This document shows, piece after piece, positions 36,845 to 48,779 of a stretch of 64,000 nt of DNA. The stretch lies in the NCBI GenBank assembly GCA_001687465.1, contig LVLI01000023.1, positions 52,834 to 116,833 on the forward strand, given 5' to 3'. The notes beneath the pieces are model-generated. The model searched no databases. It worked only from the letters and a program-made list of their open reading frames with translations, and was not told where the DNA came from. Origin of the DNA: Halocafeteria seosinensis (taxonomy: Eukaryota > Sar > Bigyra > Bicosoecida). How positions within the stretch are numbered: the stretch's first letter is position 1; each line of letters opens with the position of its first letter. The position numbers were made by a program, and so were the translations under genes.

Positions 36845-38204
36845 CGCGGAGCTGTTGTTTGGGGCAGCCATTCTTTATACAAGACCGTTCGGTCTCGGAA
36901 TAGATACTTTCGGTTGAACTAGGCGCAAAAAACCCACAAAAGAAGTAACAGCGGCAAGCATCAATAACCGAAAAGGCCTTTCCTGATACAGATGGCAACG
37001 TGAAAGCGTATTCAGTAATGACAATCTCGCAACGATGCCAGTGGTTATCTCGACGACCACAGCTTGCAGCTCGGTAGCATAGCCGGTGCGACATTCAACG
37101 CTCGGCTCGGTAGGAACGTAACAGCTCCGCAAGCACTCTTCGTTGTATATCGTATTATTCTTTTCCTGCTTTCCCAAAAGACAATCATAAGTATGTGTAA
37201 GATTAACGTGCATGGATATGCTGTTTTCTCAGGCGGGTTTGGGTACAGCGTGGAAACAATCTGCTGAATCTGTCAGCCCAGGTGTAGGAGGACGTTTTTC
37301 CGGAGGCCGACACATGTTCTGCGAGCTACCGCAGAAGCCACCATTTCGTGTGCGTGGCTTCACAGTACATGAATATACAACATATTTGTATTACTTTATT
37401 CGCGCTTTACTGTAATACCCCGTGCAGTAGTATTCGCCTAACTGAGCTCGAGTCGTTCGCTCGAGGCTCCGTCGAACGACTCGAGCTTCCAGCCCCAGCA
37501 AGCTGCTGTTGCATCTTCTCCCACTACCCCGCAGCACTGGAGTCGAGATCACGGTGGGAGAGCTGCCAGCGAGACCGATAAATGCTCTACTACTGCAAAA
37601 TTATCGGACATAGAGAAGAATATATTATCTGAAGGAGTACTTCACCCATCGTAAGTGCAGCTGAGTCGGTAAGCTCCGTGCTCTCGGCAGTCGTAACGTG
37701 CGACAGCGCATTCACCTGATTTTTGTACCCCGAAGCAACCATGTGCACAGGAAGGTGATGTTCGAATGAAAATTTTTGGCTTGATACCTATTTTGGTTTA
37801 CAAAGCTGAAGAGCTTCCGGAGCTATTACTTGTTTGTTCCAAAAAAAAACAAGGAAACAGACAAGGAAAGCAAGCACTCTTTCTTGCTCTCAGCGGTGTA
37901 GGGTTAACTGTACGAACACAACTCCGCCGGGTGCCTCGCACAACCAGTTTGCTGGCTGTCCTTCCTTTGTCTAGACTCACATGTGTTCGAATAAATTTGG
38001 TGAGATAGTTTCAGCTTCTCAATTGTACACCTATTTCTTCAGCACGTCTTCGAATTGGAAGTACGCATCACCATCGGGTGATTCACTGATCGGAAACGTT
38101 AGTGACTGGCTTGCCATTGACGCGCACGCGCCCCAAGATACGTTGAAGCGTCAGACACAATCGTAAAATTTACCAAGTAGTAACCGTTATCACTTAGTGA
38201 AGAC
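36845..38204. promoter_or_regulatory. Divergent region between the two Tmc-like genes, with inverted repeat
   Basis: About 1.36 kb separate the two divergent starts. Positions 37446-37459 (gctcgagtcgttcg) and 37473-37486 (cgaacgactcgagc) are a perfect 14-bp inverted repeat with a 13-nt spacer that could fold as a hairpin or bind a dimeric factor. Otherwise only short unsupported open frames are present. Confidence 0.45.
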
Positions 38205-41200
38205 ATGGCACGGACACAGAAGTCAGAGATCCAAAGACTCACAGGTTCGTGTGTGTGGGACAGTCAGTTCGGCTGCACGTGAACTGCAGGTTGCTTATGG
38301 AGTGACCGGTCTGTTTGCACTTTGCAATCTTTGCTGCAGACTTCATCTACGAGACGCTCTTCTTACTCAATGAAGATACCCGTATGAAGCCTTGGTGGTT
38401 CATTACGGCAAGTATTGTCGAGTTCTTGCAACTCTTGGCCTTCCCTTTGGAGTTGGTCAGCAGGAACTCGCAGGTTACTGGTTCATTAGCCCTCGTTTAC
38501 AATGTCTGCTCTTCGCTAAGCTTAACGCATCAAACTATCAAACGGATGAATGAGGGGCTTTGGCTCGTCATCTACGTGACAGCACTGCTGTGGATGGCCT
38601 GCATCGTTGGGATCCTTTGTGCTATGGCAGTACAATGGAAGTGCGTATACCCTTACCTGTTAAGGCTTGATAAATAAGTCATGATGAGTGCTTAATGCTC
38701 TTGCAGCTCGAGAGGCAACCCAACAAACAAGTTGGTTAAGGCACTACGCATAGTGGCAGCTCTATCCGACACAGTCCTGTTCGTGCCCGTTTTGTCCACC
38801 TCTTTGGCCACATTCAGTTGCTCTGATGGATACTGGACCATGCTCTCTCAAGAGTGCTTCACTGGCCTGCATACTGCTCTCGTTGCACTCGCTGCAATGT
38901 TAATACCAGTGTTCATCGGCTTCGCACTATGCTTAAGTGCGGTATTCTTCGACAGGGATATGATGTCTAGCTCCGTTTCCGCAAGGCTGAACGGTAAGTC
39001 CCAATGATGGATTTTCTGGGATTCGAAGATGCATAAGCGACCTCATGAAATATCGAAGTTTATACAGGAAGGGGATCGATAGCAATCTTAATCAGTAAAA
39101 TGCTCCTGGTGGTGCTGTTCGGCCCGCTAGCTACGTTCATCAATCTGTGGGTTGCTCAGCTCGCTCTCTTTGCCAGTGCTATTTCATTGTTGAGCATTTA
39201 CCTGCTTCAAATGCCCTACTTTAAATTTCGCTGCAATGAATTTCTGGCGGCACTGGCAGGAGGATACAGCATGGGTACCATCGGTAAGTATCGGTTTCCG
39301 CGCACGTCCGAATTTGGAGCGACCTATAATTTTATGAGCTCGCAGTTTCCCTTTCCACCATGCTCCATAACACTAGTGACCATGCGTTCTTTTTCCTGGG
39401 AGGAATTCCCCTTGCTTGTGCATGCGGTTTCCTTGCCTCGAGACTTATACTAGATTCAACAGGTCAGAAGGACATACACCGTCTCCGTAACTCTTTTGAA
39501 ATGAGCATCTGGGCAAGAAAGCGGGTGGTTCTTTACTGCCAGTTGAAAAGGAAGTATGGTAAGATTGGCCAATTTACAAATTCAACTGGGGAGGATCGTT
39601 CGCACGACAAAGATAACAAGATGCATTCTAGAAGCGGTAACAATGTCCAGCAGACCCTTTCAATTCCTTCAACGGAGCCGGGGATCCTTGAATTAGGAAC
39701 CAAGGGTGTAAGCGCCTTTACACTAGATAATCTTAGAAAAGAGGCCGAACATGCATATCAGTTGATGATGGAACAGTATCCATCAGATGGACAAGTGCTA
39801 CTGGAAGCTTCTAGCTTTTTTGGCTACTTCTGTTCAAACATGTTCATTGAAATGCGAACGTTGAGTGCCGCTCAGAACACTTGCAAAGCGCCCGACATAC
39901 GCTTTATTGTATACCAGAGGCTGCGTAAAATGCGGGAGCATTCCCATGGAAATGAAACCGGTGAACAAGGAATTGGTACTGTCGAGCGAATGTTGTTCGA
40001 CCAGAAGTGGCAGAGTGCCACCAACAAAGAGACAAATATATATGAGACAATATATAAAGTATGGAACCTTTTGACATATCCCGCGCCTCCTTTGGATCGC
40101 CTTCAATCATATTCCGAAGAGTTAATGGTCTTGATAAAGAAAGTGGACTCCCTCTATCAGCAATGCCTTCAGCTGAATCCTCAAAGCTCTGCGGCTCTTA
40201 GAGCCTATGGGACTTTCATCAGTAATGTCTACGGACCAGAAGACGGCAAAGCTGATGAGCATGTTAAGAAAGCTGAGCATCTCGAGGCCTCACTAAGTAG
40301 AAGAAACCGACGCTTGGAAAAATTTTACTTCAAGGAGAAATTGGATGGTACGTAAACAACTCGTAACGCAATTCCTATTGCCTCAGCACCTGGCTTTCGC
40401 CTCAGAATTGGATACACACCAAGAGAATAATGCTATAGTGCTCGTGTCTGGAGATCCCAACAATATAGGGGAGATCTTGGAAGTGAGCGCGGCTGCCTCC
40501 CGATTGCTTAAGTAGGTTCACTTGCTTATTCTACCAGTAGGTTGTAAGAGACCTGGTCGGCTTCCTTGCGCAGCGTTTCTGCTTCAGAACTAATTGGGAA
40601 TGATATAAGCATGCTTGTGCCAAGGCCGTTCTCTTACTATCATGACTCATACATGCGAAGCTTCGCCAGAACGGGACAGGGAGTCTTTATCGGGAACACA
40701 CGTTCCGTTCTTGGGCTAGATGGCTCTGGATACCTAGTTCCGCTTGTGATCAACATCAGAGAAGTTCCTCCGCAACCAGACGACCCAAAAGCCTGTCCGC
40801 AGCTGTCGGCGGTACTCAATAAACCTGTATGTGAAGACGGCTTCATTTTATTCGAGAGCGAGAACCTCCATCACAAGCTTCTACATTTTGATGCCGCATC
40901 GGCTTCTCGACTACTAGGTCTTTCTCCAGAGCAACTAGACGAGAGTGATTATTACGTCGGCGATATCATTCCGGAGTTACGAGTGCACGAAGACGATGAC
41001 AACACCAGTTCCCCTACCGAGGCAACTGACAGTAACTACCAGAAAACGAATACAGCCAACAAAGCGCAAGACTTTATGCAGTATGCTCAAGCTTCAGAAG
41101 AACACGTCACAATTACAACCCGAAATCCTGCAGACAAGCGCCTGAAGAAAATCCTCGGAAGGATTCAGAAAATTGTGGTTCCACGACATGGAGATGTGTA

Positions 41201-43511
41201 CTTGCTAACATGGAAGGCTTCCGATAGAAAAGAGGGCAAGCGAACTAGTAAGAAACATGCTGGAACCTCGACAATTGCCGCAGCGCCTACGGGGTGTCCA
41301 TTCAGCAGCACTGCTTCGGCTCGTGAAACAACGCATCAGTCCAGCCAGCAAAGCCATAACACAGCGACGGAGTGCCCCGATAATCGGACAGCTGCATCCC
41401 ATGCCACAGATGGAGGATCGTTAGGCGGCTGGAATGCGCAGCATGCTCCAGAGGGGCAGGAAGAGATTCAGTGTGAGGATCGCCACTCTCAAAATCAACA
41501 CTCTGAACGTCGAGGTCTGAGAGCAGATAGTCATGCAAACAGCAGTACTAATTCTTCCGGTTCCGTGAGACGGCTTCTACATTATGTAATAGCCAATGAG
41601 ATAACAGGAGTTAAAGCTGTCACCAACAAAGTGCGGTTAACAATTGCTATCAGCGTGATTGTGTTCGTGCTCTACGCCGTCTTAGGATGGATTGGTATTC
41701 AGAGTACAAGCCGTGAAGCGATACAGGCTGTAAAAAGCATCAGGGCGAGCAACGTCGAGGTCACGTCCTATTCAGCTACTCTGTCAGCGTTGTTTTATGC
41801 GCATATCCCTAACTCACAATTCCCAAGTGTAGTTAAGACTAAGGGAGCAATGTGGTCGGCTCTGAAACAGCGGATCAAAGATTTTTTGTCCCACAGTGAA
41901 CAAGCACGTTCTTACGTTCAGACGATTGGTGGAAGTGCGCAACAATGGGAATTGGAGGAGCAGCACAAAGTGTTCAACAGATTCACGAAAACTACCGAAA
42001 AACTTTCCGTTCACGAAATGCGAGACTTTATCGCAGCGCATCTAAGGCAGTTAGAGTCACAGTCCAACGCTTCGAGTTTTATTCCAGGTGAAGAGCCCCA
42101 CCACGTAAAGCTTCTATTTGACAATAGCCAGGCCACGTTGTCTGCGTTTAATGAGTCCCGTATCCAGAGGCTTAGCCAGTTACACACGCTCGCGGAAGAT
42201 TATCTCCAGTTCCTTGAAACGACTATCTTTGCGGTATCCGGCGTAACGATTGCGGTCTTTTGCTCGCTTCTTTGCTACTGGGCCATTCAACTGCACAATA
42301 AAAACCAAGAGTTATTGAAAATATTCCTCCTAATTCCCTTGTCGACAGTAAAATCCTTACGTTCCAAAGCAAGCAGATCCCTCGAGCGACATCTTGAAAG
42401 GACGGGCAATACGGACTTGATTGACGACACGGAGGAGGATGTACCACATGAGGATCACGAAGGAAGAGAAAACACGCCAGTTAGCGTTGACGAACAGGAA
42501 AACAAGCATATCCCTGGAGCTACAAAGAGGCGGTCACATTCGAAGAACCAAGAAATGAGAATCTTCAAATCCTCCAAAAAATTCTTGATAACTTCTGCAT
42601 TGAAGCTAGTCAGTCCGCTGAGTCTCTTTATCATATGGGGGAGTTCGGTTTACGGGAATATGCGGGATACCTTCAACACTCTGGAGCAGGAAGCAAAACG
42701 GGTAAACTTAATGGAACTATCAATAAGTGGCTGGTTGCAATTTCAGCAGCAGATTGGACTTTTGACGCTGCGCGCTCCGTATCCTGATCTAGACCTGGGA
42801 GCTGCCCCTTTCCAACAGCTTGTTTCTTACAGACGACAGGCTTTATTGTTCAGGGATATTTCTTTGGAGCGGACTGTAGAACTCCTCGAAGGGGAAGAAA
42901 ATCAGCTGCCTAAACTGCCAAGAAGCAGGCATTCACACGAATTGTGGACTGAATACGGATGCACTGTTCACACCGGCCCAATGGAGTCGCTGTGCAAGGA
43001 AACCCCATTGGCCCACGGACTCCGGGCGTACATTAGGGATTTTCTCAATCGAGGACTGGCAGTCATGTCTAAGCTTCCTCCGTTGTCAATGGATGGCAAC
43101 GATGCCATGGAACGCCTACAGGCCGATTCCGATTTACAGCGGGAGTTTAGGTCATTCAACAATGCCCTGTTTCCTTTGGCTTCTAAGGCAGGCAGAGCGT
43201 TTTCGAATTTAAGTGTCCAAGCTTCGCGAGATAGCGTAGCTAGAGCCCTACAGGAGCTGGAAGTGATTACCGTCATTTACGTCCTTGCGTTTACAGTGGC
43301 CGGGTTGATTTTGACAGTTCCTTCAGCTGACCGACTCGGTCATTCCCTGAATTCAGCATTCTACCTACTTGCTCTCATTCCAGAGGAGTTACTCGCGGAC
43401 CAACCCAATCTAAAGTCTCAAGTGCGCTATGTTACTGAACGACTGGCATCTCAAGAGAATTCCAAAGACTCGACACTGCTCCTTGCCTCAAGAGCTAAAA
43501 ATGATCCTTGA
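38205..43511 (+). CDS. Tiny-macrocyst (TmcB/TmcC)-like multi-pass membrane protein, copy 2
   Basis: Seven exons (38205-38244, 38340-38640, 38707-38993, 39068-39283, 39346-40347, 40406-40511, 40574-43511) give 1629 aa. The architecture matches copy 1: N-terminal membrane helices (FITASIVEFLQLLAFPLELV), a helical TPR-like region (DIRFIVYQRLRKMREH; YQQCLQLNPQSSAALRAYGT), a PAS-like domain (GEILEVSAAASRLLK, then SMLVPRPFSYYHDSYMRSFA), and four C-terminal membrane helices. The first four exons have equal or near-equal lengths to those of copy 1 (the fourth is 216 nt in both). Copy 2 lacks the copy 1 intron after SIW and has a different one at LDG|E, so introns were gained or lost after duplication. 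The stop lies only 9 nt from the stop of the convergent CAP gene. Confidence 0.82.
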
Positions 43512-43520
43512 AAAAATGCA

Positions 43521-44652
43521 TCAAATACTCTCGCGAATTCGTCGATTGTACTCTCTCACTTGCTTATTATAGCTGTCAGAAATTTTGCGGTACTCTTTGT
43601 TCAGAGTATTGAATCTGTCGACTAAGCCGTTCACCTCCTCGACGAGAGAGTTGTATTCCTGGGTGCTCTTACCGCCTGTTGAAAGTTGGCGTTTCTTGCG
43701 GTCCATGTCTTCTTTCACCTGGTTCATAACACCTTTGAGTTCCTGTAGCTTTGTTTTATCCTTCTCGTTGGGGAGAGGAACAGCGGGCTGTGGAGTTCCA
43801 AAATGCTGCACTAGCATCCAGCTGAGTCTGCCCTTATAGGTTCCTTGTGTTACTCCAATCCCCACTTCTGTAAATTTGCCATGAAGCATATTATCCCGGT
43901 GGTGGGGACTGTTCATCCACGAAGCGATGCATCCTGTATTGCAAACACGAAACGGCTAAGTATCAGATGCTAGTTCACACCGTAGAGCGAGGCTTACCGT
44001 TCTCGCTCGTGTTAGTTGACACGAGTATGTTCTCAGCAATCTTAACGTATTGGTATGCCGATTCATTCACGAAATCATGGGGTTTCTTGCCAAACGGGTT
44101 CTCGTGAGCGAAATAGCTATGTCTGGACATGTCTTCGGCTTTGGCTTGAGCTGAAGAGTTTAGCAGTTCATTCTGCCGTACTGGATTCAGGTCGTATCTA
44201 CGACGAACTTTGTTCAGCTCTCGGACGATTTCTTCAGTACTTATGGCGTCGATAGATGATTCAGACGCTTTGTACTCTTTCCCGGAGAACTCGCTTTTTT
44301 TGAATCCATCCGGTAAAGGCATTTCGTCCGCCGGAGACTTAAACTCTGCTGCCGAGCTGGTGTTGTCGGGGGATGTCTTCTTCGACGGTTGGCTCGCTAC
44401 ATAGCCCTTCGTTGGGTCTTTCGAGCTCAACTTAGCTGTAGATTTCGTCACTGCCGCCCGTTTTCCGTTACCTACTGCTCCAGCAGGGACCGCTTTCCTA
44501 CCAGAGTAGGCCGCTCTGGAAGCGCTAGTGCTGCCGGATTGATTTGATCCATCCTTGGACTCACCTGGATTTCGTAGTATCTCTGTGGCTTTGCCATGAA
44601 CGCAGCGAGCTTCTTTGAACGATTTATCTGTCCTCGTCGATGAGCTTGCCAT
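43521..44652 (-). CDS. CAP (SCP/TAPS) domain protein with coiled-coil tail
   Basis: Two exons (44652-43998 and 43933-43521) joined in phase 1 give 355 aa. The N-terminal ~130 residues are basic, Ser/Lys-rich and disordered. The CAP domain follows at ~140-270: ELNKVRRRYDLNPVRQNELL, KAEDMSRHSYFAHENPFGKK, ENILVSTN, and CIASWMNSPHHRDNM. The family His/Glu cavity residues are visible (HSYFAHE; AENI; SPHHRDN). A ~70-residue charged coiled coil (VMNQVKEDMDRKKRQL) ends the protein. Most CAP proteins are secreted, but no signal peptide is seen here. The upstream in-frame codon at 44676 is GTG, so the ATG at 44652 was chosen. Roles of CAP proteins include sterol binding and extracellular signalling; none can be assigned. 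Confidence 0.8.
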
Positions 44653-45143
44653 TGTATCCACCCAAGCTAACGCCACTTATCTCGTTGAAGTTGCTGGGGT
44701 CCTCCGTGAATCGGCGTGTATACGAGTACTAGCCAGTCACAAACTCAGCGACTCCTTAGACAACTATCTCTATACATTAAGATGAGGGTGGATCGATATC
44801 AAATACAAGGGACTACACTTTCTAAATTGCGTAGTCTGCGATCTGGTGGCTGTGTGAAGTAGACTGTGAAGTTCGACTGACAGGCATGAATCATGATTTA
44901 ACTATATAAACTATGCAAGTTTCATAAGCGGTATACTACCGGAAATACTGGAGTTATTCTCCAGGTCTTGGAAGCAAACGTCAGACTATGCACGCGCTGC
45001 ACTACAGAATGTCTTCAGGGAATCAGCAACAAGAACGAGTCTGACTGCTGTAGAATCACAGGGGGTACACTAGTTGACTGCGAAATTCTTTGAGAACCTG
45101 GTGTATTGTGAGAATATATCCATCTCACTGAACGGTGAAAAAT
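44653..45143. other. Intergenic region, no gene seen
   Basis: About 490 bp between two genes on the minus strand. It should hold the CAP gene promoter and the 3' end of the upstream disordered-protein gene. No repeat or RNA gene was recognised. Confidence 0.4.
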
Positions 45144-46527
45144 TCATCGAGCATGGTCATTTTTCCCGGGAGAGGTGTGGAAGTGCAATCGTTTCGCAGC
45201 TTCGGAGGTACCAATCTTTGCTTGGGAATACGGAGATTCGTATTTCTTCTGAAAACCCTTGATATTCCGTTTCACCCTGTGTTCATTTTCTCCCGAGGAG
45301 CCAGAGGTACCAGATATATTGGTACTAGAAGGCTGTAGATCCAAATACGATCGTAACGATTACAAATCGTTTGGCTAGTTGTTGGTTAACTTACATCTGA
45401 CTTTAGTCGACGTTCATCATCGATATGTCGAGTCTTTGACGATAATACCCTTTGAGATCCACCAACTGCATGAACACTCACTTCGGTTGATCAGACATAC
45501 ATCCAGCGTCAACACGCGGGGATAACATACTTGTTTTTTTCTTTGAGGCCTTAGTTTTCGTGTTCCCCGATCTGCCAAGTATCGACGGGGTATCACTAGT
45601 TTTGAGGGTGTCCAAAACCCTATTCCAATTAATTCCTCGACTACTGACTAAGTCGGAATAGATCAAGTCAAGCATCACGTTCTCCAAAGTACTTACCCTA
45701 GAAGAACTGGTGTGCGTGGTATCCTCCTGCTGTAGCGCAGCTGTGGAACTCCAATCAACGTACGCAAGTCGTCTTTCATCCTCTCCTTCGAGGACCCGAC
45801 CACCATAGTCGTTACTGAGCCCACTAGCAACAAGCAACGCCAACTCTTCTAGACTGCCACTTTCCTCGATACCCTCGCTAACTAGCGCCAAGTCGTTTTC
45901 ATATATACGGCTTACAGTTTTGGGATCTTTCCATGCACCCTTCGTCGGATTCGACGAAAGAATCATTGTACGATGCACTGATTTCGTTAGCTCCTGTTGT
46001 GCTCGCGTGTAGTCACTCAATTCCGATAAAGCTGCTGCTAAAACAGAGGATTCTTCCTGACTAACTTGCCCCTCCACAACATTTCGGTCTTCTTTACTTC
46101 CTATATCCTCTCCCTGTTGAGCACTGTTGTCAAGGTCCGGGTCCTGGTTTGGTTGCGCAGGAGCCTCAGTGTGCCGATGCTGTGTCTGCCTTTCAGCCGC
46201 GGAAGCGTCGCTTGTACGCGACGATGACAGGTGTTCGGTAGTATAAGACGTGCCAGTTTGTGTTTTTCCGTGATCCTGTCTGGTATTCCGAACGGGAGAT
46301 TGGCTGTGACGTTCCCTGGAGATGCATTTAGATGCATGAGAGGAGGAGGCCGGAGAGTTTGAACTCTGCGGAGGTGGCGGCGGTGGAGGTAGAGAATCGT
46401 TCGAATCACGGACAATCTCGACCGCTGATTTTCTCGTGCGCACGGTCCTCGAAAGGCGCTTCCCGGTTCCTTGGATACCCTGGTCTTCATCTGGTTGTGC
46501 ACTGCGGTTGGTCGAGGAGCGAGGCAT
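45144..46527 (-). CDS. Disordered Ser/Gln-rich protein of unknown function
   Basis: Three exons (46527-45531, 45465-45395, 45332-45144) give 418 aa. A polyproline run (PPPPPPP) lies near residue 50, and a long Ser/Thr/Gln-rich region follows. A more ordered, probably helical middle follows (SVLAAALSELSDYTRAQQEL; LEELALLVASGLSNDYGGRV; TLENVMLDLIYSDL). The splice GTATGT...GCAG (65 nt) removes the TGA that would otherwise end the first exon at 45478 and links in phase to a Ser-rich, basic C-terminus. If unspliced, the protein would be 349 aa. No domain is recognised. The short helical blocks and low-complexity flanks would suit a scaffold or nuclear protein, but this is a guess. Confidence 0.6.
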
Positions 46528-46736
46528 TTTTAGATGGCTGCCTTGTATTTGAATTGTTGCACAATAGTAGCTTGGGTTTGTATGTGTTGTACATAAGTAC
46601 CTATGAAAGCATTGCACTCCCGTTCTGCTTATGCATTGTATACACTCATAGTGAAATAAGTGGGTGGGTTTATCCTATCAATCAACCAATTCGACACGGT
46701 TGATTACGTCTAGACTACACCGGCGCGTGGTAGACG

Positions 46737-47486
46737 ATGCAACAGACGCCAGGAAAAACAAGATGGTCCTCATTCCAATTCAGAGAATTTCTGCTTCCCT
46801 CTGCGACGGTAGAGAGACGGCGAACATGGTGGTGGGCGGTCATGAATACTCCCTCCTTCGACGTGGTCAGCACGATCGTAATCGCAGCTGGATTCTTGGG
46901 ATACCTACATGACCTACTCTATTTACATGTATTTGATCAAAGCTGGGGAATGACGGATCTACTGGCCAGCCCAACATTCCTGATACTAGGATTTATGTTG
47001 CTCCTTCGGTGTTTGTATATACTTTTTGGAGAGATTGGAGTGACAGTCTTTTCAGCGCTGCACATCCCACTGGCACAAACGCTGGTATGGAATCCGAATA
47101 TGGATCATGACGGCATCTTGGGAAGACAGTTGTCTATTATGTGCCTGAATTTGTTCATGGGAAGTTTTGTATTCCTGTACGCGGATAGAGCCTATCTTCC
47201 AGTCCTACTCAGGGAGCGAGTAGGGCGGAGTTCTTCCCGCCGCTACGAGCTTCTCCGGAGAGCTGCGCTACTCGCACTCAGTATACATTTTATAATTGTA
47301 ATTGCGGCGATATTCCGGTGCCATGCGCGAAAGCGCCTACCAAGATCATTGGCTGGATGCGATGGGATTGATACCGGATGGACGAGTGTTCACCTGTTGT
47401 TCTCAGGTTTCTTCCCGTTCACTCTGTCTATGCTTCTCTTTAATGGACAAGTTGGCCAAGATTGGGAGAACAAGAAATTTGACTAA
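46737..47486 (+). CDS. Multi-pass membrane protein of unknown function
   Basis: A single exon of 249 aa starting at the ATG 46737. Hydrophobic segments occur at about 45-60 (TIVIAAGFLGYLHDLLYL), 78-95 (FLILGFMLLLRCLYILF), 125-145 (LSIMCLNLFMGSFVFLYA), 175-195 (ALLALSIHFIIVIAAIF) and 225-240 (LLFSGFFPFTLSMLLF), so four or five TM helices are likely. A second start at the Met in MNTPSF (residue 36) would remove a basic N-terminus. No family is recognised. It diverges from the disordered-protein gene 209 bp away. A frameshifted 3' exon cannot be excluded. Confidence 0.5.
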   Translation: MQQTPGKTRWSSFQFREFLLPSATVERRRTWWWAVMNTPSFDVVSTIVIAAGFLGYLHDLLYLHVFDQSWGMTDLLASPTFLILGFMLLLRCLYILFGEIGVTVFSALHIPLAQTLVWNPNMDHDGILGRQLSIMCLNLFMGSFVFLYADRAYLPVLLRERVGRSSSRRYELLRRAALLALSIHFIIVIAAIFRCHARKRLPRSLAGCDGIDTGWTSVHLLFSGFFPFTLSMLLFNGQVGQDWENKKFD

Positions 47487-48779
47487 AATCCAAACGCGTC
47501 AAGAAACGCCAAGCCTTCATTGTATGGGGACCAGGAAGTCCTTTTGATCGGCGGACATCTCAAAGTGCCAATCTTCTACCCGGGGTAGTCAGATCTTGGA
47601 TTTCAACAAAACTGATGAGAGTTAGGCATCCTATTCGCGACCAAGGCGAAACTTTGTTTTCATGGGGAAGTTCTGTCGTGGAAGCTGTCGTCCCGCACAG
47701 ACCCGGTGGAATGCACGGCCTCATGGCACCTCCACGGCGAGGCAAGAGCAAGAATGAAATATTGAGATGCAAATTTCTTCAACGGGTCCGAATTTGCATT
47801 CTTCTTTATGGTGACTTCGCTTCCCATCGCAAATTGCAATGCTGTGTTGGATTTTTTCTGACAGGGACCCTTTGCTGTAGGGCTCGGGAATCATAATCCT
47901 GCGTAAGACGACTAAAATCAGTTGGAGTAACAATGAAATATTGAGATGCAAATTTCTTCAACGGGTCCGAATTTGCATTCTTCTTTATGGTGACTTCGCT
48001 TCCCATCGCAAATTGCAATGCTGTGTTGGATTTTTTCTGACAGGGACCCTTTGCTGTAGGGCTCGGGAATCATAATCCTGCGTAAGACGACTAAAATCAG
48101 TTGGAATAACAATGTTTTTCATTGGATCTGAAATAATTTGTGTTTTTTCTTGCAGTGAATTCGCCTCCTATAGGCTATTGCAATTCTGTAGAGGAAGCCG
48201 AATCCTTAACAAAGAATTTCTTCGTTGTGTGCCTCCAGAATGTTCTCAGTTCAGAAAAAACAGTTCGTAGCATATATATTTCTGGCTAAGTACCCTCACT
48301 TCATGGTTGACCGTGAGAGTATCTTGATACCGGTAAGCAAGGCTGGATTTGAATCTTCCTTTCATGAATCATGATTCATAACCCGCGCGCTTTCCGCACC
48401 GGGGCAACTTCAAGCCCGGGTAGCCCAAACGCACAAAATAGCCATTGACAGTGTAAACAGGTGGATTGTGAACATCGACGTTACCACTACAAAAAAGGGC
48501 ACTTCCATTTCGGTTAGACATTCTTATTTACGTATAGATATGAATGAATAGACCCTGCTGTCCGACACTTTTGAAAGGAAACAGCCAGTGGTTACCGAGC
48601 GTGCTCCCCCTATAGTCCCCCCTTTGTACCTTTTTTGTCGTTTTTGTGTGGGACACACAGAAGTCAGGTCCTCCTAGCGTGTGTATACACCAAGATACGA
48701 GGGTAGAGACGAAGCACATACAAAGAAAGCATATCATTGTTTTGTGTTGTGAAAAGCAAAGGAATAAATCCAGAGCAAA
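47487..48779. other. Intergenic region with recent tandem duplication
   Basis: About 1.3 kb upstream of the CK1 gene. It is dominated on the left by the 179-bp tandem duplication annotated separately. Remaining open frames are short. The CK1 promoter is expected in the right-hand part. Confidence 0.45.
47753..48112 (+). repeat. Near-identical 179-bp tandem duplication
   Basis: The unit beginning aatgaaatattgagatgc at 47753 is repeated at 47932 with almost no differences, a period of 179 bp. A weaker third copy may follow to ~48205, where gaattcgcctcc...attgcaattctgtag echoes cttcgcttcccat...attgcaatgctgtg. Open frames read through it are identical in both copies and appear to be by-products. 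Confidence 0.8.

Noticed and set aside
36612-37213. Overlapping minus-strand ORFs upstream of Tmc copy 1
   Set aside because: They overlap the first two exons in other frames or lie in the promoter region and lack domains. The 28-nt first exon gives the only phase-compatible start seen.
47615-48112. Repeated open frames on both strands in the 179-bp duplication
   Set aside because: They exist because the unit is duplicated. There is no start context, domain or splice support.
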